NCBI GenBank assembly: GCA_943788755.1
Contig: CALSRM010000004.1
Coordinates: 1-64,000, forward strand
Direction: 5' to 3'
DNA: 64,000 nt
From: an uncultured Flavobacteriales bacterium
Lineage (GTDB): Bacteria; Bacteroidota; Bacteroidia; Flavobacteriales_D; Parvicellaceae
Part shown: in pieces, positions 41,827 to 52,868 of the stretch
Numbering within the stretch: the first letter of the stretch is position 1
Layout of the letters: the number at the start of each line of letters is the position of its first letter
Notes under the pieces: generated by a model
The model's database searches: none
What the model was told of the DNA's origin: nothing
What the model saw: the letters and a program-made list of their open reading frames with translations, nothing else
Translations under genes and position numbers: made by a program

Positions 41827-44149
41827 TCAACCCTTATTCCTTTTTTTTCTAATCAATAACATACCCATTAACAACAATCCAAACAAGACCACTACTCCTA
41901 CAATATAAAAAACTGAATTCCCTTGTTTTTCTATTTTTTTAGTCTTGATTGGCTCATATAAAACATTCTCCATTCCAGGAGAAGGTTTAACCGAGGCTTC
42001 CCAATTATCTAATAATGGATTAACTCTTTCAATATTCTTGTTTCCAGAATCTAATAAAGTTGGAAAGTCAATTTCAATATCATAACGCAACGAATCCACT
42101 ATGTTATTCTCGGCATCTATTAAGAGTAACTTTTCTTTTTTCGATGATAATCCAAACCCAAGCGAAACATTAAATACCTGCCCACCCTTACTCATCAAAA
42201 CCATCTCTTGCGGATTGGCTGACAAAAGTAAATACCCTTTAGGTTGGATCTTTGAAGAATCAGGAAAAACAAATTCATTATCATTTGAAACAACCTTCCA
42301 ACCTGATAAATCCACTGTATCTTTAGAGGTATTATAAAATTCAATCCAATCTCCTTGAGAAAGCATTGAATCTTGCTTTGCACTCAACTCATTAATTACT
42401 ACAATTGAAGAATAATGACTTAGCTCTCTTTCTTGAAATATAGGCTTAAGAACAGCATTCTCATTTAAAAGAAACTTCTCAGTGGTAACTGAGTCTAATT
42501 CGTCCCATTTCACAAATTCATATCCATATTTAGCCTTAGCCTCTAAAGAAGGAGAGGCATCTTTAAAATACACTCCACTAAACGATTTGTCTACTCGGAT
42601 TGAATTTATTTGAACATACCCCATTTCAGGGTCTTGATTTTGAATTGCAACAGCGATTGTATCTGATAAGTCAAACCGATCCATTAAATGCAAGCGCACA
42701 TAGTAAGGGCGATTAGAAGCATAATCTTTCATCCTTTGAACATATCCTTTCCCATCTTTCAATGTTTGAACTTCTCCATTTCTTAAAGTGATATGGCATC
42801 TCTTCTTTCAACATATTTTGAATAGAGTCAATTTTAAAATTGACGGTTTTAGCTGAAAAAATGGTGTTTAAATGATCTGCAAATCGGTTGACATATAGGT
42901 TTTTTATACTGTCATTTTCCAATAAATTTCGAATAATTAAAGTAGACCAAGCAGGATCTGGCCAAGCTTCATTATGCTTAACTGTCATTTTATCAAGCGT
43001 ATTCTTTTTGTAGGCAGTTCTACTTGAAATTCCAAAACTAATATCCGTATCAAATAAAACCCAGCGCCACCTTCCTTCGGGTGTTTGTGGTCGCCAAAAT
43101 CGAATATTTCCACCCGCATCTCTATTATCTACATATACTTCTGTGATATTATAATTAATGAAATTATCTATCTCCATCAAAGTATTAAGATGCAGTATTT
43201 CGGCGGTATCCTTAAAATCCGTTTTATTAATATACTTTTTCATCTTCAGATAATGGTCCCTTTTCCCCGCCAACAAATCATTGCGATGTTTCATTATATC
43301 CACACTATCAGGATTTGCTCCTGCATTACTTTTTAGGTAATATTCATTTATCTTTTCACGCACATTATGAATCCCCCAGTAAACACCATTTATAAAAACT
43401 ACAGAAGGACGATATGCTTGTATATCGACATCCAAAGGCTCGATCAGGTTCGTTAATAATGCATCTCTGAATTGTGTATTATTAAAGTCACTTCCAGAGT
43501 TTCTTAACACAATGGACTTATATTTTTTAATATTCTTATTTGGGAATATTGGGTATTTAATTGTTTTCTTCTCGTACTTTTTTCGAGAGATTATAGCCAA
43601 AGACTTCATCGGTAAACCTTTGCTAAAACCTCCAAATATTCTAACTCCTACTTGCTGATTAAACCCTAATTCTCCCGTAGGCTCATAAAATTCAATATTG
43701 ATTCTTCGCTCCCAGCCTTTCCAAAAATTTGCTCTTTTATATGGAGGAAGTGAATCTGCACAGCAACCCTTAACGTATATGCCGCGATCAAAACTGAAAA
43801 AATCGTCTGGATTTCCAGTAATCGAAATTACTGCCATATTATATTCTCTGCCTATTAAATAAGTTTGCGTAACGATTTTTCCAGGAGTTCCATCTTTATA
43901 AGCAACTGCTCTTATGGGTGTAGTTTTATCTAAATTTATGGTGTCTGAATATCTTTTCGAACTACTTGAGGGTTTTTTTCCATTGGTTGTATAATATATC
44001 TTTTCTCCCAAAGTAGATAATTCCAATTGAATTGTTTCTTGATAAATACCACCAGGAACTGAAAAAACAACGGTGTTAGAATCTACGTCCTGAGAATAAA
44101 AATTCCCCGTTAACAACCCAATAAACAATATTATTAAAACAGCTCTCAT
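41827..44149 (-). pseudogene. CotH kinase family / lamin-tail-domain protein, split by one frameshift near 42738
   Basis: ORF 42713-44149 (CotH core, chitobiase-like N-terminal repeat) ends ...HFKKWRSSNIERW; the overlapping ORF 41827-42762 continues GYVQRMKDYASNRPYYVRLHLMDRF then a lamin-tail-like domain. Confidence 0.75.
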
Positions 44150-44600
44150 TAATTACCAGTAAAGGTGATTTTTTTATTCATTAAAAATCTACGGTCAAAC
44201 CCTAGTTTTTCAATGCCAAATGTTAATACGTTGGAAAATTACCAACTCTCTTAGAAATGACTTACCTGTTTTTATTATCTGTAATTGTTTATCCTTTTTT
44301 CGTTAAATCAAGAGTTAATTAAAATCCATTAATTAATTGTTGATATCTCTATTTTGATTTAAAACTATAAATATGTACATTTATATAAGTATTCAACAAG
44401 ACAAGCTCTTGCTTGAAGCAGGTAGCAATACCGACCCGTATAGCACAGTTTTTAAACTTAACAAATTAAAAATTGGGGATTAATTGTTTTGCCTATGGCG
44501 TGCCACTATCAGTTTACTGATCAGGTGGATTACAGAATCGAAATTGCGTCCTCAACCATGTTGAACTTGAAGTTTAACAACACAAAGACTATACGGGTTT

Positions 44601-44801
44601 TTATTTATCTTTCCGGATACTTCTGTAATAGGTATGGACCCGATAAACTCCAAGCAATATCAATAAGGGAGCACCAATTAAAATTTCTTTATCCTTTACC
44701 GGATGATCATAAGTGGATTCCGCAGTTACTGCGTAAATAATCAAAATAACACCCGCTACAATTGTAAATATACCTATATATAATCTAGATTTTTGATCCA
44801 T
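44601..44801 (-). CDS. Small two-TM membrane protein
   Basis: 66 aa with two hydrophobic segments; abuts the E1 dehydrogenase gene. Confidence 0.5.
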   Translation of the reverse strand: MDQKSRLYIGIFTIVAGVILIIYAVTAESTYDHPVKDKEILIGAPLLILLGVYRVHTYYRSIRKDK

Positions 44802-44802
44802 T

Positions 44803-46902
44803 CTAGTAATCTAATAAATTTCCAATTGCAGTAGCAACTTTTTCTCCACTGGGCAACAATGTAAACTCTAATGTGGAGTTTAATGGAATTGCAGGAGTAT
44901 CAACAGACCCAACTATTTCAACGGGCGCATCTAAACTCTTAAAACAATTCTTTTGAATACGAGCCATTAATCCTAAAGAAAAACCACACTCCACGGATTC
45001 CTCTGTTACGACCATTATTTTACCGTGTTTACGAGCTGCACGATACATTGCATCTTCATCCAATGGATTTAACGTTCGTAAATCAATAATTTCGACCTGC
45101 CCTTGGAATTGTTTTTCAGCCTCTAACGACCAATACACACCCCTACCATAAGTAATAATAGCAAGAGATTCACCGTTGCTAATCTTTTCAGGATTAGCTT
45201 CTAAAACTGTTCGTGCTTTCCCAAATGGAATTATATAATCCGCATCAGGTTCAACTGTCATTGCACCTTCTGTTCCTTTAATTTTGCTCCAATACAAACC
45301 TTTATGTTCTAATATAACAATTGGATTTGGATCGTAATATGCTGATTTCAACAAACCTTTTAAATCTGCACCAGTAGACGGATACGCGACTTTTACACCT
45401 CTTATTTGTGTGACAACAGACTCTACACTTGAAGAATGATAAGGACCACCTGAACCATATGCTCCTATCGGAACCCGCAAAATCATACTAACAGGCCATT
45501 TGCCATTAGACAAATAATAAGAACGGCTTACTTCTGTAAAAAGTTGATTAAGTCCAGGCCAAATATAATCTGCAAATTGTACCTCAACAATTGGTTTTAG
45601 TCCAGCAACCGACATTCCGACAGTACTTCCAATAATAAAAGCTTCTTGAATGGGTGTATTAAACACTCTATAATCACCAAAAGTTTCAGCTAGCGTTGCA
45701 GCTTCTCTAAAAACACCGCCTAACCTTCCCCCAACGTCTTGCCCATATAACAAACACTCTGGATGCTTCGTCATTAGCTCTCGAATAGCAAACAAAGCAG
45801 AATCCACCATTACGGTTTTCTCTTTTCCTGCTGGTTCTCTAATCCCTTTCTCCTCTGTAACAGAAGTAGGAGCAAAAATATGATCAGTCAAATCTTCTGG
45901 AAGAGGATTTTCTTCAGCCAAAGATCTTTGATAATCTTCTTCAACTAATTGTTGTGCTTCTACTAAAATTGCATCCAATTCTTTTTGTGCAACTCCTGCT
46001 TCCAGTAACTCTTTTTGCAATTTTGGAAATGGATCTTGTTTATTAGCTTCCTCTAAATCATCGCGATACCATTCCATACGAACACCGGAAGTATGGTGAT
46101 TTAACAAAGGAACTTTTGCATGAATAATGAATGGACGTCGTTCTTTACGAACAATTGCTATAACATCTTTTAACGCGTTATAACATTCTGAAAAATTCGT
46201 TCCATCTAATGACCGGACTTCAATTCCTTTGAACCCTTTTGCATATTCTGAAATATCTTGTGCACGAATTTCATCAGCCTTAGCAGAAATATCCCATTCA
46301 TTATCTTGAACGAAATATATAATTGGCATTTGCTTCAAAGCAGCCATTTGAAACGCTTCCGCTACTTCACCTTCTGTGCAAGAAGCATCTCCTAATGAAC
46401 AAACAACCACCGGCTTTTCATCATCTGATTTGTAATCTACAAGCCCTGTCAATTCCTTATATTGAACCCCCATAGCAATACCAGTAGTAGGAATTGCTTG
46501 CATTCCTGTAGCAGAACTTTGATGTGGTATTTTAGGCATATCCTTACGGTTCAAACTAGGGTGAGAATAATAGGTCCTTCCACCGGAAAAAATGTCTGAC
46601 CGTTTTGCTAAAACCTGTAGCATTAATTCAAAAGGAGTAATTCCTATTCCTAAAAGGATTGAATCATCTCTATAATAGGGAGAAACATAATCCTGTGGCT
46701 TCAACTGTAAGCCTAAAGCCAGCTGAACAGCCTCGTGCCCTCTTGATGTTGCATGGACGTATTTTGCTGTGATGGCTTTATTATCTTCGTATAATTCTGT
46801 CAAAGATTTAGCAACACACATCTTTTGATAAGCCACTAATAAAATAGCTTTATCTACTTTCCCTTTAAGGGTTATTTTATTCTCTTTCGACACAGTTACC
46901 AT
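44803..46902 (-). CDS. Fused alpha/beta 2-oxoacid (branched-chain type) dehydrogenase E1
   Basis: Thiamine-binding GDASCTEGEVAEAFQMAALKQMPIIYFVQDN plus C-terminal transketolase-like half (GQDVGGRLGGVFR, VEVQFADYIWPGLNQL). Confidence 0.85.
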   Translation of the reverse strand: MVTVSKENKITLKGKVDKAILLVAYQKMCVAKSLTELYEDNKAITAKYVHATSRGHEAVQLALGLQLKPQDYVSPYYRDDSILLGIGITPFELMLQVLAKRSDIFSGGRTYYSHPSLNRKDMPKIPHQSSATGMQAIPTTGIAMGVQYKELTGLVDYKSDDEKPVVVCSLGDASCTEGEVAEAFQMAALKQMPIIYFVQDNEWDISAKADEIRAQDISEYAKGFKGIEVRSLDGTNFSECYNALKDVIAIVRKERRPFIIHAKVPLLNHHTSGVRMEWYRDDLEEANKQDPFPKLQKELLEAGVAQKELDAILVEAQQLVEEDYQRSLAEENPLPEDLTDHIFAPTSVTEEKGIREPAGKEKTVMVDSALFAIRELMTKHPECLLYGQDVGGRLGGVFREAATLAETFGDYRVFNTPIQEAFIIGSTVGMSVAGLKPIVEVQFADYIWPGLNQLFTEVSRSYYLSNGKWPVSMILRVPIGAYGSGGPYHSSSVESVVTQIRGVKVAYPSTGADLKGLLKSAYYDPNPIVILEHKGLYWSKIKGTEGAMTVEPDADYIIPFGKARTVLEANPEKISNGESLAIITYGRGVYWSLEAEKQFQGQVEIIDLRTLNPLDEDAMYRAARKHGKIMVVTEESVECGFSLGLMARIQKNCFKSLDAPVEIVGSVDTPAIPLNSTLEFTLLPSGEKVATAIGNLLDY

Positions 46903-47021
46903 ACTTTATTTCAATAAATATTATTCATGCTTATTGTATATACTGCAATATAGTAAAAATTACAATTTAACTTTTGACTTTTCGACGAAATACGAAATAT
47001 TATACCCAAAAACCAAGAAGA

Positions 47022-48407
47022 TTAAACAACTTCTTCGCCTGCATAAAACATTTTATTAAAATTGACAAAGTACAATTTATCGGTAGCTCTTGTTACAGCC
47101 GTATAAAGCCACCTCATATATTCCTTATCTAACATTTTTTCAGTTAAATATCCTTGATCTATGAATACGGCTGGCCATTGGCCCCCTTGCGACTTATGAC
47201 ATGTAACAGCATACGAGAACTTAACTTGTAAAGCATTCATATGAGGAGATTTCATAATTAAGTCATAGCGCTTTTTTCTGCTTCTTACGTCCATAAAATC
47301 TTCCTCTATAGCAAAGAACAATTCTTTCATTCGTTCTCGCGGTAAATTAGGCCCTTCTGCATCAATTGCTTCTAATAATATTTTACATTCCAATTCACTT
47401 TCCTCTTTTGCATCCAAAAACCTAATTGTAACATCTGCAAATCGAAATCCATACAACTCTTCGTAACGAGTTACACGCAGTATCCTTACAATATCTCCAT
47501 TTGCTATAAACCCCATTTTTGAATTTGCGTCTAACCAATGATAGTTGTTTTTCACAACCATCATTAAATCGCCAGACGTTAGTTCATCTTCCATCCATAA
47601 AATCCTATTCCTGACTTGTTGGTTGAATAAATTTGCTCTTTTATTAGAACGACAAATAACCATTGTCCCTTCTATTCCATATTTACTTACACAGCTTTCT
47701 AGTTCATCTTGCAATTCCATTCCTGAAATACGGAAAGTGTCGGGAAAATCTGGATTTATCTTTAATTCGTAATTATTTTCTTTCTCTATCTGCGTCCTTA
47801 AATTGGTTGCATTAAATAATATCCCTGATTCTTTTTCTTGTCTCACAACTTCTTTTAATTCTGACAATATAAATGGAATATGGAATCTATCTTCCAAATA
47901 AATTGCATCTAATGCTGGACTTATTGCTAACCCAACGGGAGGTAATTGTGCATAATCACCAACAAAAATAAGTTTACAGTTTTTCCCATTGTATACGTAT
48001 CTAAAGAGGTCTGTTAATAAATTTCGCTGTTCAAACATTCCATTTGAAATACCTGCATCTGAGCTAACCATCGAAGCTTCATCTACAATAAAGACTGTAT
48101 TTGTATGTAAGTTCTTACCAAGGGTAAAGCGCATCGTACCATCAAAATCTTCCTGGAAATATATTTTTTTATGAATGGTTAATGCCTCTTTTTGGGCGTA
48201 AGTAGCCATTACTTTTGCGGCCCTGCCTGTTGGCGCAATTAAAACAGATTTCAATTTGACACTTCCTAAAGCTTTTACCAAAGCACCTATCAAGCTCGTT
48301 TTGCCGGTTCCTGCATATCCTTGAAAGACGAAACCTTCTTGAGAATTTGGATTCAAAACAAACTCAGACAATTTTTTAATCGCCCTTTTTTGATCTTTTG
48401 TTGGCAC
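47022..48407 (-). CDS. ATP-dependent RecD-like DNA helicase/AAA family ATPase
   Basis: GYAGTGKTSL Walker A, VDEASMVS, VTCHKSQGGQWPAVF, YTAVTRATDKLYFVN. Confidence 0.85.
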   Translation of the reverse strand: MPTKDQKRAIKKLSEFVLNPNSQEGFVFQGYAGTGKTSLIGALVKALGSVKLKSVLIAPTGRAAKVMATYAQKEALTIHKKIYFQEDFDGTMRFTLGKNLHTNTVFIVDEASMVSSDAGISNGMFEQRNLLTDLFRYVYNGKNCKLIFVGDYAQLPPVGLAISPALDAIYLEDRFHIPFILSELKEVVRQEKESGILFNATNLRTQIEKENNYELKINPDFPDTFRISGMELQDELESCVSKYGIEGTMVICRSNKRANLFNQQVRNRILWMEDELTSGDLMMVVKNNYHWLDANSKMGFIANGDIVRILRVTRYEELYGFRFADVTIRFLDAKEESELECKILLEAIDAEGPNLPRERMKELFFAIEEDFMDVRSRKKRYDLIMKSPHMNALQVKFSYAVTCHKSQGGQWPAVFIDQGYLTEKMLDKEYMRWLYTAVTRATDKLYFVNFNKMFYAGEEVV

Positions 48408-48643
48408 ATGAACCAGTTCTCTCTCAAATATGTGTACTATTTCTTTCGTCTCAAGAAGTTTTATTTACCTATATCTGTAAAGGTATAGAATCTTACGTTG
48501 TTTGTTCATAAACACACACCGTTCTCGTTATTTTTCGTCCACTTAATAGAATAACCCGCTCCAGGCTATTAACTTTTGAAAAAAATATTAGCTTTGTATC
48601 GCAAGTAGATTTATTAGACTTAAACGAATAAAAGAAATATCAC

Positions 48644-49522
48644 ATGTTAGAAAAATTTGGGCTAATCGCAAAAAAATTCTTATTTCCAGTTATAATTATC
48701 ATTGCCGGCCTGCTCGTGGTTATTAAAGGTGTGTCAGCTGATGCTGAAACTAACATCATGCAAACCAACGGCTTTCTCTTTGGTGGCTTGGCTATCTTAC
48801 TAATGGGAATAATTATTTTACTTTATATTTTAGAAATCATCAACAGAACAGTTCACTTGGTGCTAATGGCTGTTCTTTTTTGCTCCACCCTGGGATTGGG
48901 AATTATGACAATCAACTCGGTAAATGATACGATTGCAGAAATGGACCTGAAAGAGAAAACAGATAACTTCATAAAACAAGGCCTCTCAGACATTAGAGAC
49001 ATTCAAGTAGAATACAAAAAGAAATATGGTATTTATACATCCTCCTTTTCTGTTTTGAAAAACTTTTTATTAAAAGATTCTATAATGGATATTTTAAGAA
49101 GTAACGGAGACGACTATCCAAATGGCATGCCGGACGGAAGGGTTTCTATGGAACACGGAGTTTTATTAGGCTATGACCCTATTAGAGATGATGCGCTTTA
49201 TGAAAGTTATGATGAATCAGAGGCGCTTAAAGTCGGAATCTTTATCAACGACACAATCTGGAGGGGTGTTATGGGAGTTATTTTTGATAATGAAACGGCT
49301 CTTAAAAAGGAAAGAAGGTTTATGTTTGAAGTAAACAACTTAAGTAACGTTCCATTAAGCGATTCAAGTAAATTTTTGATGTTTGCGGATACTTTGGATG
49401 GAGGAACTCCCGTATTCTTGGTAAAAAACCCATATCCTTATGACCCATTCAACACGAAAGATACGTTAATGATGGGATCGATGACAGAGTCAAAAAACAC
49501 CGGAAACTGGGGAGAAAACTAG
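48644..49522 (+). CDS. Conserved membrane hypothetical protein
   Basis: 292 aa; three N-terminal TM segments then a soluble domain. Confidence 0.55.
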   Translation: MLEKFGLIAKKFLFPVIIIIAGLLVVIKGVSADAETNIMQTNGFLFGGLAILLMGIIILLYILEIINRTVHLVLMAVLFCSTLGLGIMTINSVNDTIAEMDLKEKTDNFIKQGLSDIRDIQVEYKKKYGIYTSSFSVLKNFLLKDSIMDILRSNGDDYPNGMPDGRVSMEHGVLLGYDPIRDDALYESYDESEALKVGIFINDTIWRGVMGVIFDNETALKKERRFMFEVNNLSNVPLSDSSKFLMFADTLDGGTPVFLVKNPYPYDPFNTKDTLMMGSMTESKNTGNWGEN

Positions 49523-49552
49523 ACAGCACTCTCTTCTAGTTTCTCATTTATC

Positions 49553-50332
49553 TTGACGAAAAATCGAAAAGGAATTTTCCTACTTTTTATGCTATTAACT
49601 ACTGAAAATTTCAAAAACAACAACAAATCAGAATTTGCACTGAAAATTATTGTTCTTGATACAGAAATAGTAGCTTTCGCAATAAACTCCAAATCCAAAG
49701 AAATAGAAGCTTTTGATAAGGTTGGATCCATTGCAGATATCGGATTCAAGCAATTTACATTTTCCGATGTCCAAGTAATTGTTCTGGATAATCAATTTAC
49801 GTTGATTCCAGAAAGCATTTTTAAGGAAGAAAAAGCAGCTTCTTATTTAAATTTTAGCACCGAAACCCTAGAGGATTGCTCGATTGTTATTTCGAAAAAC
49901 CACCAATTTTCATTGAACACAATTTGGTATTTGAAAAACGCGTTAAAAAACAACATTATTCAATATTGGCCAGGTAGTAAGTTTACCCATTTAATTGCAA
50001 GTAAGTTGGAAAACACGAACGAAAATGAGGAAAACAACACTTTATTTGTTGATTCGCTAAAAGGAAGTCTTACTATCCTATTATTCACTAACCAAGAACT
50101 CCAAATTGCGAATCACTTTGACACAAACGGAGATGAAGATGCGCTTTACTATTTGCTACTGACCCTGGAACAATCAAAAGTAAAAGTGGAAACCCTGCAA
50201 GTAATTTTATCCAGCACTGCTTCTTTTAAAACAAAGCTGGATAAATACTTTAATAAAATAACAATAACTTCTTCGAATAAATGTGCATTAAACATCACCG
50301 AAGGGGACAAAGTAATTTGCTCAATTATATGA
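49553..50332 (+). CDS. DUF3822-like protein
   Basis: Position directly upstream of rsmD-coaD and overall sequence character; stop overlaps rsmD ATG. Confidence 0.6.
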   Translation: MTKNRKGIFLLFMLLTTENFKNNNKSEFALKIIVLDTEIVAFAINSKSKEIEAFDKVGSIADIGFKQFTFSDVQVIVLDNQFTLIPESIFKEEKAASYLNFSTETLEDCSIVISKNHQFSLNTIWYLKNALKNNIIQYWPGSKFTHLIASKLENTNENEENNTLFVDSLKGSLTILLFTNQELQIANHFDTNGDEDALYYLLLTLEQSKVKVETLQVILSSTASFKTKLDKYFNKITITSSNKCALNITEGDKVICSII

Positions 50333-50868
50333 GAATTATCAGGGGAACATATAAAGGGCAAAGATTAACCGCTCCAAAAGCGATTAAAGCTAGACCAACA
50401 ACAGACTTTGCAAAAGAAGGTCTTTTCAATATTCTTGAAAACAAAATAGATATTATTGACGCTGCAGTTTTAGATTTATTTACAGGAACAGGGAATCTGT
50501 CATTTGAATTTACATCACGGGGAGCAAAGTCTTCGATAGCAGTAGATATTTCGCATATTTCGGTAAGGTTTGTAAACGAACAAGCTAAGAAATGGAACCT
50601 TCCGATAAAAGCATTTAAGAACAATGTCTTTAAATTTTTAGCAAAACCAGTTGGAACGTTCGATATTATTTTTGCTGACCCTCCATACGCACTAGATGGT
50701 ATTGATACAATTCCAGATTTAATATTACAAAGCACACTTCTGTCTAGCGAAGGTTTATTAATCGTTGAACACGGAAAAGAAACCAACTTTAAGGACCACC
50801 CTAATCTAGTGGACTTTCGAAACTACAGCAAAGTCAATTTTTCTTTTTTCAAGCACCTTGTTGAATAA
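50329..50868 (+). CDS. rsmD: 16S rRNA (guanine966-N2)-methyltransferase RsmD
   Basis: MRIIRGTYKGQRL; LDLFTGTGNLSFE; IFADPPY. Confidence 0.9.
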   Translation: MRIIRGTYKGQRLTAPKAIKARPTTDFAKEGLFNILENKIDIIDAAVLDLFTGTGNLSFEFTSRGAKSSIAVDISHISVRFVNEQAKKWNLPIKAFKNNVFKFLAKPVGTFDIIFADPPYALDGIDTIPDLILQSTLLSSEGLLIVEHGKETNFKDHPNLVDFRNYSKVNFSFFKHLVE

Positions 50869-50895
50869 TTTAGTAACTTCATAAAAAATTAAGTT

Positions 50896-51354
50896 ATGGA
50901 ACGTATCGCTGTATTTCCTGGTTCATTCGACCCAATAACAAAGGGACATGAATCTATTGTAAAACGAGCAATTCCATTGTTTGATAAAATAATAATTGCC
51001 ATAGGAATAAACGCTGGAAAAAATTCAATGTTCGACTTAGAACAGCGAAAATTATGGATTAAAAGTACCTTCAAAAACAATCCAACAATAGAGGTTACAA
51101 CTTATGCCGGACTTACCGTTGACTATTGCAAAGCTCAAAATGCCAATTTTATACTAAGAGGACTTCGTTCCTATTCTGACTTTGATTATGAATATGGTAT
51201 TGCTCAAATGAATAAGTCATTAATCAGTAACGTAGAAACAATTTTCTTACTTACCGAGCCAGAATTCAGTCACATTTCTTCAACTATTGTTCGAGATATT
51301 ATCCGAAACAAGGGAAAAGTGGAGCAATTTTTGCCAAATGCAGTAACCTTATAA
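50896..51354 (+). CDS. coaD: Pantetheine-phosphate adenylyltransferase
   Basis: AVFPGSFDPITKGHESIV; LRGLRSYSDFDYE; FSHISSTIVR. Confidence 0.95.
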   Translation: MERIAVFPGSFDPITKGHESIVKRAIPLFDKIIIAIGINAGKNSMFDLEQRKLWIKSTFKNNPTIEVTTYAGLTVDYCKAQNANFILRGLRSYSDFDYEYGIAQMNKSLISNVETIFLLTEPEFSHISSTIVRDIIRNKGKVEQFLPNAVTL

Positions 51355-51397
51355 GCCCACTTTGGTTATACAACTACAAAAATTGCAATTCGAATTT

Positions 51398-52846
51398 ATG
51401 AAATACTTCGTGTTTTCTATACTATTCTGTATCAACCTCTTTTTTTATGGGCAAGTATCTATAGATGGAAATGCTCCTTCCCTCAAAGGAAAGTATGTCT
51501 CCATTTTACAAGTAGAAGATTATGTTACCAATACCTACAAAAACCTTGGAAGACAAAAAGTTGACAGCACAGGAAAGTTTTCATTTAAATTAGTTGTAGA
51601 AAAAGCTTTTAAGGCAATTATAGAAATTGAAGAAAAGAGCAGTATCTTATATATTGACCCAAATACTAAATTGTATAAAATAAATATCCCTAATGGCAAA
51701 AACACAGCTGGAAGTAACGTAAAACTTGTATTTGAAGACCTCCCTGACAACGATTTAAACGCGCTAGTTTTAGAATATAATCTGAGAGCAGATCACTTTA
51801 TGTTTGGTGATTCCATGTATGTCTTAAAGTGCATAAAATCGAACAACTTTAAAGAATACAGTACACAACTAGACAAGTTCAAAGACTCGTTAATCCAATA
51901 CTATAAGCCCATTAAAAATAAATATTTCCATAATTACATTCGTTATTCAATTGCTTCTCTAGAACAAATTTCTACCGGTAAAGAAATTGTAACAAATAGA
52001 ATAAATGTTTTCAATAACTACATCAACAACAAACCTTTACTTTATAATAACGATGCCTACATGGAGTTTATAAATCAGTTCTATGAAAACACGCTGAAAC
52101 TGCCCGTAAAAGGAGGCAAAGACAAGTTATATCTAGCAATTAACAACCATGCTAGTCTATCCATGTTAAATGAGATATTTATTAATGATATATTCTTAAA
52201 AGATGCTAAATTGAGAGAGCTAATCATGATAAAAGGACTTGGTGAAGAATATTATTACGAGAATTTCATTAAAGAAAACATTCTAAACCTCATCAAAGAA
52301 ATAGGCAATACTTCTTTATTTCCAGAAAACAGAATTATTGCCAAAAACACGTTTACCCTTTTAACCCATTTACAAATTGGATATAAAGCACCTGACTTTT
52401 CAATCGTAACAAGCAAGGGGGACTCAATATCACTTGATTCGTTAAAAGGAAAATATATTTACCTAGGTTTTTGGGCTTCTTGGAACGAGTCGAGCTTACT
52501 AGAAATGGAAATAGCAGAAAAACTCTTCAAAGATTATGGAAAGTATATTGAGTTTATTAGTGTTTCGATGGATAAAGATGAAAATGCGTATTTACAGTAC
52601 ATAAAGGAGCACCCTGAATTTAAGTGGCATATTGCCCATTACAGCGGCGATGTTGGATTAATTACAGATTACAGATTAAAAAATATCCCTGAATATTTCC
52701 TCATTGATCCGGATGGAATAATATTGCAAGCTCCTGCATTTAAGCCAAGTCCAAATGGTGATTATCAATCCATTGATTTAACCTTCTTCGAAATTAAAAA
52801 GAAGTTAGAGCCAAAGAAAGTACGCGTAATTGGTGTTCGTGACTAA
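51398..52846 (+). CDS. TlpA-like thioredoxin-fold protein (AhpC/TSA type)
   Basis: Signal peptide; YLGFWASWNESSLLEME in place of a CxxC; KDENAYLQYIKEHPEFKW. Confidence 0.75.
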   Translation: MKYFVFSILFCINLFFYGQVSIDGNAPSLKGKYVSILQVEDYVTNTYKNLGRQKVDSTGKFSFKLVVEKAFKAIIEIEEKSSILYIDPNTKLYKINIPNGKNTAGSNVKLVFEDLPDNDLNALVLEYNLRADHFMFGDSMYVLKCIKSNNFKEYSTQLDKFKDSLIQYYKPIKNKYFHNYIRYSIASLEQISTGKEIVTNRINVFNNYINNKPLLYNNDAYMEFINQFYENTLKLPVKGGKDKLYLAINNHASLSMLNEIFINDIFLKDAKLRELIMIKGLGEEYYYENFIKENILNLIKEIGNTSLFPENRIIAKNTFTLLTHLQIGYKAPDFSIVTSKGDSISLDSLKGKYIYLGFWASWNESSLLEMEIAEKLFKDYGKYIEFISVSMDKDENAYLQYIKEHPEFKWHIAHYSGDVGLITDYRLKNIPEYFLIDPDGIILQAPAFKPSPNGDYQSIDLTFFEIKKKLEPKKVRVIGVRD

Positions 52847-52868
52847 TTCAAAACCGTATCTTTACCCC

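Noticed and set aside
44373-44740. Small plus-strand ORFs (MYIYISIQQDKLLLEAGSNTDPYSTVF..., MPMACHYQFTDQVDY...)
   Set aside because: Considered as transposase or orphan gene remnants; no motif recognised, and the second overlaps the 3' part of the small membrane protein gene on the other strand.
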